From: Bacteroidales bacterium UBA4070
Lineage (GTDB): Bacteria; Bacteroidota; Bacteroidia; Bacteroidales; VadinHA17
NCBI GenBank assembly: GCA_002383485.1
Contig: DFYY01000040.1
Span: 1-8,340, forward strand
Length of the DNA stretch: 8,340 bases
Direction: 5' to 3'
Shown: positions 5,556-8,340 of the stretch, one piece after another
How the letters are laid out: the number at the start of each line of letters is the position of its first letter
How positions within the stretch are numbered: position 1 is the stretch's first letter
The notes under the pieces: model-generated
The model's database searches: none
What the model saw: only the letters and a program-made list of their open reading frames with translations
Told to the model about the DNA's origin: nothing
Program-made: the position numbers and the translations under genes

Positions 5556-7103
5556 ATGCCGAGTCGCAGAAGGTTTATCAGGAACAGTATTGTGGCTGGA
5601 GCCGCCGTCACGGTGGGTATCAGGGGATTTGCTGCCGGTACTGCCGGCTCCGCAGCCGTGGCGCCGGGTATTGCCGGTGATGCAGCTATATCGTCCGGAA
5701 TTGCGGGTGATGCAGTTATATCGTCCGGTGCGGACGGATTATCTTTCACGGCTTCCGGAACTGCAGGCCGACGGCCGACAGTGCGCCCTGCACCTCGTGA
5801 CAGGAAGTTCCGCAGCAAGGCCGTCGAGGAGACAATAAAGGAAATTGAGTCATTTCTGGGCGGAGACAACGAATTGTCCTGGCTTTTTGCCAACTGCTTC
5901 CCCAATACCCTTGACACCACTGTCAACTTCTCCGTTAAGGAGGGACGGCCCGACACCTTTGTCATCACAGGAGACATTCACGCCATGTGGCTTCGCGATT
6001 CATCAGCGCAGGTATGGCCGTATGTCTCTCTTGCCGGTCGTGACCCGCAGCTCAAGGAGCTCATTGCCGGGGTGATCAACAGGCAGGTGAAGTGCATACA
6101 TATCGATCCCTATGCCAACGCCTTCAATGACGGACCCGGACAGAGCGAATGGATGAATGACCTGACCGACATGAAGCCGGAGCTTCATGAGCGCAAGTGG
6201 GAGATTGACTCGCTATGCTACCCCGTCAGACTGGCTCACGGATACTGGAAGACAACGGGTGATACATCCGTTTTCGAGGCATCATGGACATCGGCCATGC
6301 GACTGATCATCAAGACATTTCGTGAACAGCAACGGAAGGAAAACCACGGTCCGTACAAATTTCAGAGGGTTACCGGCTGGCAGACTGACACAGTCGCCGG
6401 CGCCGGCTACGGCAATCCGATAAATCCGGTGGGACTGATAGTCTCAATCTTCAGGCCCTCGGATGATGCAACCATCTGGCCGTTCCTAATACCGTCAAAT
6501 TATTTTGCGGTGAAATCGCTTCGCCAGATGGCTGAGATTGCCACAGATGTTACCCGCGATGATGCACTTGCCTCGGAGGCAACAGCCCTTGCCGGAGAGG
6601 TTGAGGCTTCGCTGGCAAGATATGCGCGCGCCACGCACCCAATTCACGGTGAGATCATTCCCTATGAGACCGACGGGTATTTCAACTACAATTTCATGGA
6701 TGATGCCAATGTTCCGAGCCTGCTCGGCATGCCGTACCTGGGAACAATTGACCGGGATGATCCGCTTTACCTCCGCACCCGCCGGTTTGTGCTGAGTGAC
6801 AGCAATCCTTATTATTTCTCGGGGATCAGCGGGCACGGGGTGGGAAGTCCGCATACCGGCCTCAACCGCATCTGGCCGATAGCCATTACAATGAAGGCTC
6901 TGACAGGCAATGAAAACGATATAATCACATCGCTCAGGATGCTGAAGAAAACCCATGCTGCAACAGGATTCATGCATGAGTCGTTCATGAAGGACGATCC
7001 CTCACAGTTTACCCGCAAATGGTTTGCCTGGGCCAACACCCTGTTCGGTGAGCTGGTGCTGGAGACATACCGTACGAAGCCTGAATTGCTGAAGGAAGTT
7101 TAA
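5556..7103 (+). CDS. GH125 exo-alpha-1,6-mannosidase, Tat-exported
   Basis: This is a metal-independent glycoside hydrolase of family 125 (formerly DUF1237) that removes terminal alpha-1,6-linked mannose from mannans or N-glycan-type substrates. The N-terminus carries a twin-arginine motif, SRRRFIRNS (3-11), and a hydrophobic stretch to about residue 27, indicating folded export to the periplasm or surface. Residues 29-78 are five ten-residue Gly/Ala-rich repeats forming a linker. The catalytic domain (about 85-515, near 430 residues as in known members) shows MWLRDSS (144-150), YANAFNDGP, HERKWEIDSLCYP (from 211), FRPSDDAT (299-306), MDDANVPS (381-388), SPHTGLNRIWP and GFMHESF (471-477). Asp303 or Asp304 and Glu475, spaced 171-172 residues apart, fit the acid Asp220 and base Glu393 of the Clostridium perfringens enzyme; that assignment is by spacing. 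The ATG lies 4 bases after the lipoprotein stop and 12 bases separate it from the ROK kinase. Confidence 0.95.
   Translation: MPSRRRFIRNSIVAGAAVTVGIRGFAAGTAGSAAVAPGIAGDAAISSGIAGDAVISSGADGLSFTASGTAGRRPTVRPAPRDRKFRSKAVEETIKEIESFLGGDNELSWLFANCFPNTLDTTVNFSVKEGRPDTFVITGDIHAMWLRDSSAQVWPYVSLAGRDPQLKELIAGVINRQVKCIHIDPYANAFNDGPGQSEWMNDLTDMKPELHERKWEIDSLCYPVRLAHGYWKTTGDTSVFEASWTSAMRLIIKTFREQQRKENHGPYKFQRVTGWQTDTVAGAGYGNPINPVGLIVSIFRPSDDATIWPFLIPSNYFAVKSLRQMAEIATDVTRDDALASEATALAGEVEASLARYARATHPIHGEIIPYETDGYFNYNFMDDANVPSLLGMPYLGTIDRDDPLYLRTRRFVLSDSNPYYFSGISGHGVGSPHTGLNRIWPIAITMKALTGNENDIITSLRMLKKTHAATGFMHESFMKDDPSQFTRKWFAWANTLFGELVLETYRTKPELLKEV
5640..5789 (+). repeat. 30-bp tandem repeat encoding decapeptide linker
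   Basis: Period-30 DNA repeats encode ten-residue units between the Tat signal and the catalytic domain. The two central copies (5670-5699 and 5700-5729) match at 27 of 30 bases and encode IAGDAAISSG and IAGDAVISSG. The copy before (5640-5669, TAGSAAVAPG) matches the next at about 18 of 30 bases. The two after (5730-5789) keep only AG/DG and the terminal Gly pattern. The near-identity of the middle pair indicates recent duplication by slippage or unequal exchange, so unit number may differ between strains. Confidence 0.8.
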
Positions 7104-7115
7104 CAGATAAGATAT

Positions 7116-8069
7116 ATGAAAGAAGTTGTTGCCGGAGTAGACATTGGCGGAACAAACACCATGATCGGGTTTGTTGATGCTGAGGGTGTCATTCATGCCG
7201 AGGGGCGTTTATTAACGCCTGATTATGCATTTGCGGATGATTTTGTCATCGCACTTGATGCGAAGCTGAAGGAGATGAATGCTGCCCATCCGGAGCTGAA
7301 GCTTATTGGCATAGGCATTGGCGCTCCGAATGCAAACTTCAATAATGGGACCATTGAGCTTGCCCCCAACCTGCGCTGGAAGGGTATCATTCCGCTTGTA
7401 AGAATCACCGAGCGGCGCACGGGGTTGAAGACACGTATCACCAATGATGCCAATGCTGCCGCCCTTGGCGAGATGATCTTTGGCGCCGCGAAGGGTGTGA
7501 AGCACTTCATCATCCTCACCCTGGGCACAGGGTTGGGCAGTGGCATTGTTGTCGACGGTGAGGTTGTCTACGGCCACACCGGTTTTGCCGGTGAGATGGG
7601 TCACATGACCGTGGTGGAGGGGGGCCGGGTTTGTGGCTGCGGCCGCCGCGGCTGCCTCGAGACATATGCTTCCGCAACAGGCCTGGTCCGCACTGTTCTT
7701 GCATTACTCAGCGACCGCCGTGACGAGAGTCTGCTGCGTGAGCTGAAGGGCAGTGAGATTACGTCACGGCGGGTCGCTGAAGCCGCGGCGGCCGGCGACA
7801 TCATCGCACAGGAGGCGCTTGATCAGACTGCGCGGATGATCGCACTTGGGATAGCCAACTCGGTAATATTCTCGAGTCCCGAGGTGATATACCTCTTTGG
7901 AGGCCTCGCACAGGCCGGCGATGCCATCTTCGTGCCTGTCAGAAAATATGCTGATGAGCTCGTACAGCCTGTCTTCCGCGGTACATTCCGCATTGAGCCC
8001 TCGGGCCTGCCCGAAGCACAGGCAGCAATCCTCGGAGCCTCGGCACTGATATGGAAGGAGGCAAAATAA
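7116..8069 (+). CDS. ROK-family sugar kinase (glucokinase/mannokinase type)
   Basis: This is a cytoplasmic ATP-dependent hexose kinase of 317 residues, normal for the ROK family. Motifs visible are the phosphate loop DIGGTNT (9-15), GAPN (69-72), the catalytic aspartate in NDANAAALGE (Asp111), the second phosphate loop TLGTGLGSGI (135-144), GEMGHM (159-164) with sugar-binding Glu160 and zinc ligand His163, and the ROK zinc signature CGCGRRGCLE (Cys173, Cys175, Cys180, then Glu182). There is no N-terminal helix-turn-helix, so it is a kinase rather than a ROK repressor. Substrate choice among glucose, mannose, fructose or N-acetylhexosamine cannot be read from these motifs. Its position 12 bases after an alpha-mannosidase makes mannose a reasonable guess, giving mannose-6-phosphate for glycolysis. 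No transporter or mannose-6-phosphate isomerase is in the window. It is the last gene before a repeat-rich noncoding stretch. Confidence 0.93.
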   Translation: MKEVVAGVDIGGTNTMIGFVDAEGVIHAEGRLLTPDYAFADDFVIALDAKLKEMNAAHPELKLIGIGIGAPNANFNNGTIELAPNLRWKGIIPLVRITERRTGLKTRITNDANAAALGEMIFGAAKGVKHFIILTLGTGLGSGIVVDGEVVYGHTGFAGEMGHMTVVEGGRVCGCGRRGCLETYASATGLVRTVLALLSDRRDESLLRELKGSEITSRRVAEAAAAGDIIAQEALDQTARMIALGIANSVIFSSPEVIYLFGGLAQAGDAIFVPVRKYADELVQPVFRGTFRIEPSGLPEAQAAILGASALIWKEAK

Positions 8070-8136
8070 AGTCAAGAAAAATAGCATATGTTGGAAATAG
8101 CTCGCCGAGCAACAAGAATTCAAGAATGTGGTCCCC

Positions 8137-8167
8137 GCCTGCCCGCCCGGGGGGGGGCGGGGGAGGC
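8137..8167. repeat. GC-rich hairpin with nine-G tract
   Basis: The left arm GCCTGCCCGCCC (8137-8148) can pair with GGGCGGGGGAGGC (8155-8167) in up to eleven pairs, with one left base and two right bases unpaired, around a loop made only of G. The run 8149-8157 is nine consecutive G. It forms the C-rich/G-rich half of repeat unit 1. It is not followed by a T-tract, so it is not a standard terminator on either strand. Confidence 0.6.
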
Positions 8168-8175
8168 GTGGTTAT

Positions 8176-8201
8176 ACAAATCTTCCACCTCTACGAGGTG
8201 G
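8176..8201 (+). repeat. TAC-loop hairpin, unit 1
   Basis: The lead ACAAATCTT (8176-8184) is followed by the arm CCACCTC (8185-8191), the loop TAC (8192-8194) and the arm GAGGTGG (8195-8201), which form seven perfect pairs. Compared with the hairpin at 8312-8328, the three outer pairs C-G, C-G, A-T are replaced by G-C, A-T, T-A, so pairing is preserved by compensatory change. Confidence 0.75.
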
Positions 8202-8260
8202 GGGTTGTCGGCCACGTGTGTGGGTTGGTTGCAGAGCAACAAGAATTGTAGAAGATATGG

Positions 8261-8280
8261 CCCCACCCACCCACCCACCC
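8261..8280 (-). repeat. (GGGT)n tract, predicted G-quadruplex
   Basis: The plus strand reads CCCC followed by four ACCC units. The minus strand therefore has five G-runs of at least three separated by single T bases, the arrangement known to give very stable parallel quadruplexes. It is also a period-4 microsatellite liable to slippage. It occupies the place of the GCCC-type block in unit 1. Formation in the cell is inferred. Confidence 0.7.
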
Positions 8281-8302
8281 TTTGGTTTGGGAGACGGCAT
8301 AT

Positions 8303-8328
8303 ACAATTCCTGATCCTTTACGAGGATC
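8303..8328 (+). repeat. TAC-loop hairpin, unit 2
   Basis: The lead ACAATTCCT (8303-8311) is followed by the arm GATCCTT (8312-8318), the loop TAC (8319-8321) and the arm GAGGATC (8322-8328). There are six Watson-Crick pairs plus an inner T-G wobble. The core CCT-Y-TAC-GAGG is identical to unit 1 while the outer three pairs have all changed in a paired way. Confidence 0.75.
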
Positions 8329-8340
8329 CTTTCTGTGATG

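Larger units (their letters stand above)
8070..8340. other. Noncoding repeat-rich region after the ROK kinase
   Basis: No gene is supported in these 271 bases; the open frames crossing them consist of simple-repeat translations. The first 37 bases are plain, A-rich sequence. From 8107 onward the region is a 127-base-period tandem repeat with hairpins, a G9 tract and a (CCCA)n tract. The second unit is cut by the window end. No conventional stem plus T-tract terminator follows the kinase. Confidence 0.75.
8107..8340 (+). repeat. Tandem repeat, 127-base period, two units (second cut)
   Basis: Unit 1 covers 8107-8233 and unit 2 starts at 8234. Both begin with the identical 14 bases GAGCAACAAGAATT. 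A purine-rich spacer and a period-4 (RCCC)n block follow, at 8133-8148 in unit 1 (G as the R base) and 8261-8280 in unit 2 (A as the R base), then a G-rich half. At exactly the same offset each unit has TATACAA and a 7+3+7 hairpin (8173-8201 and 8300-8328). Sequence between these fixed points is strongly diverged while the spacing is kept at 127 bases. Each unit is also introduced by a small hairpin whose right arm is part of the leader (GCTC/GAGC at 8100-8110; GTTGC/GCAAC at 8228-8240). Confidence 0.75.

Noticed and set aside
5522..5977. 151-residue Ala/Pro/Ile-rich minus-strand frame opposite the GH125 N-terminus
   Set aside because: Its repeats are the complement of the 30-base repeat encoding the linker; the plus frame continues into a full catalytic domain.
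6495..6977. 160-residue minus-strand frame opposite the GH125 catalytic domain
   Set aside because: It overlaps conserved GH125 motifs and has no domain of its own.
8051..8313. Short frames across the right-edge repeats (66 and 61 residues)
   Set aside because: They translate G-runs and CCCA repeats into Gly- or Pro-rich strings, cross hairpins and have no support as genes.
8107..8340. CRISPR array
   Set aside because: Only two units of 127-base period with hairpins and diverged filler; no short identical repeats alternating with unique spacers, and no cas gene.

Overview
The window looks like a chromosomal segment from a member of the Bacteroidota, possibly Bacteroidales-like. Three lines of evidence support this. 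The lipoprotein at 3689-5551 belongs to a Bacteroidota-typical Ig-like family whose mature N-terminus carries a CAK...GGPKD signature. Exact matches to the Bacteroidota -7 promoter box (TAnnTTTG) lie just before or near several starts (2063-2070, 3650-3643 on the minus strand, 3738-3745). Shine-Dalgarno sequences are mostly missing. Base composition is moderate (about half G+C) and fairly even across the genes. No rRNA, tRNA, transposase, phage gene or CRISPR array is visible.

Layout. Bases 1-140 hold no gene and carry consecutive hairpins, the last of which reaches into the end of a class II aldolase gene. On the minus strand, an mtnA-type sugar-phosphate isomerase (745-1920) is followed after 4 bases by the class II aldolase (141-740), forming a two-gene unit for salvage of methylthioribose or 5-deoxyribose phosphate. 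A TetR-type regulator (2087-2668, plus) is divergent from it, and the spacer carries an exact 10-bp inverted repeat that overlaps the regulator's promoter box. The regulator gene converges on lgt (2787-3623, minus), the prolipoprotein diacylglyceryl transferase. Divergent from lgt is a tight plus-strand unit: an Ig-like lipoprotein (itself a predicted Lgt substrate), a Tat-exported GH125 alpha-mannosidase and a ROK-family sugar kinase, separated by 4 and 12 bases. The last two suggest release of mannose outside the cytoplasm and its phosphorylation inside.

The final 271 bases (8070-8340) are noncoding. They contain a tandem repeat of 127-base period, cut by the window end. Each unit holds a 14-base identical leader, a C-rich/G-rich block and a 7-bp stem with a TAC loop. 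The two stems differ by three compensatory base-pair changes, so the structure rather than the sequence has been kept. A third, more diverged copy of the same lead-plus-hairpin arrangement sits at 126-151 and contains the aldolase stop codon. This dispersed, covarying hairpin family, together with a (GGGT)n quadruplex-type tract on the minus strand of unit 2, is the least explained content. The protein genes are recognisable families. Their oddities are a roughly 44-residue insertion in MtnA, an apparent His-to-Asp change at an aldolase metal-ligand position, and a decapeptide-repeat linker in the mannosidase.
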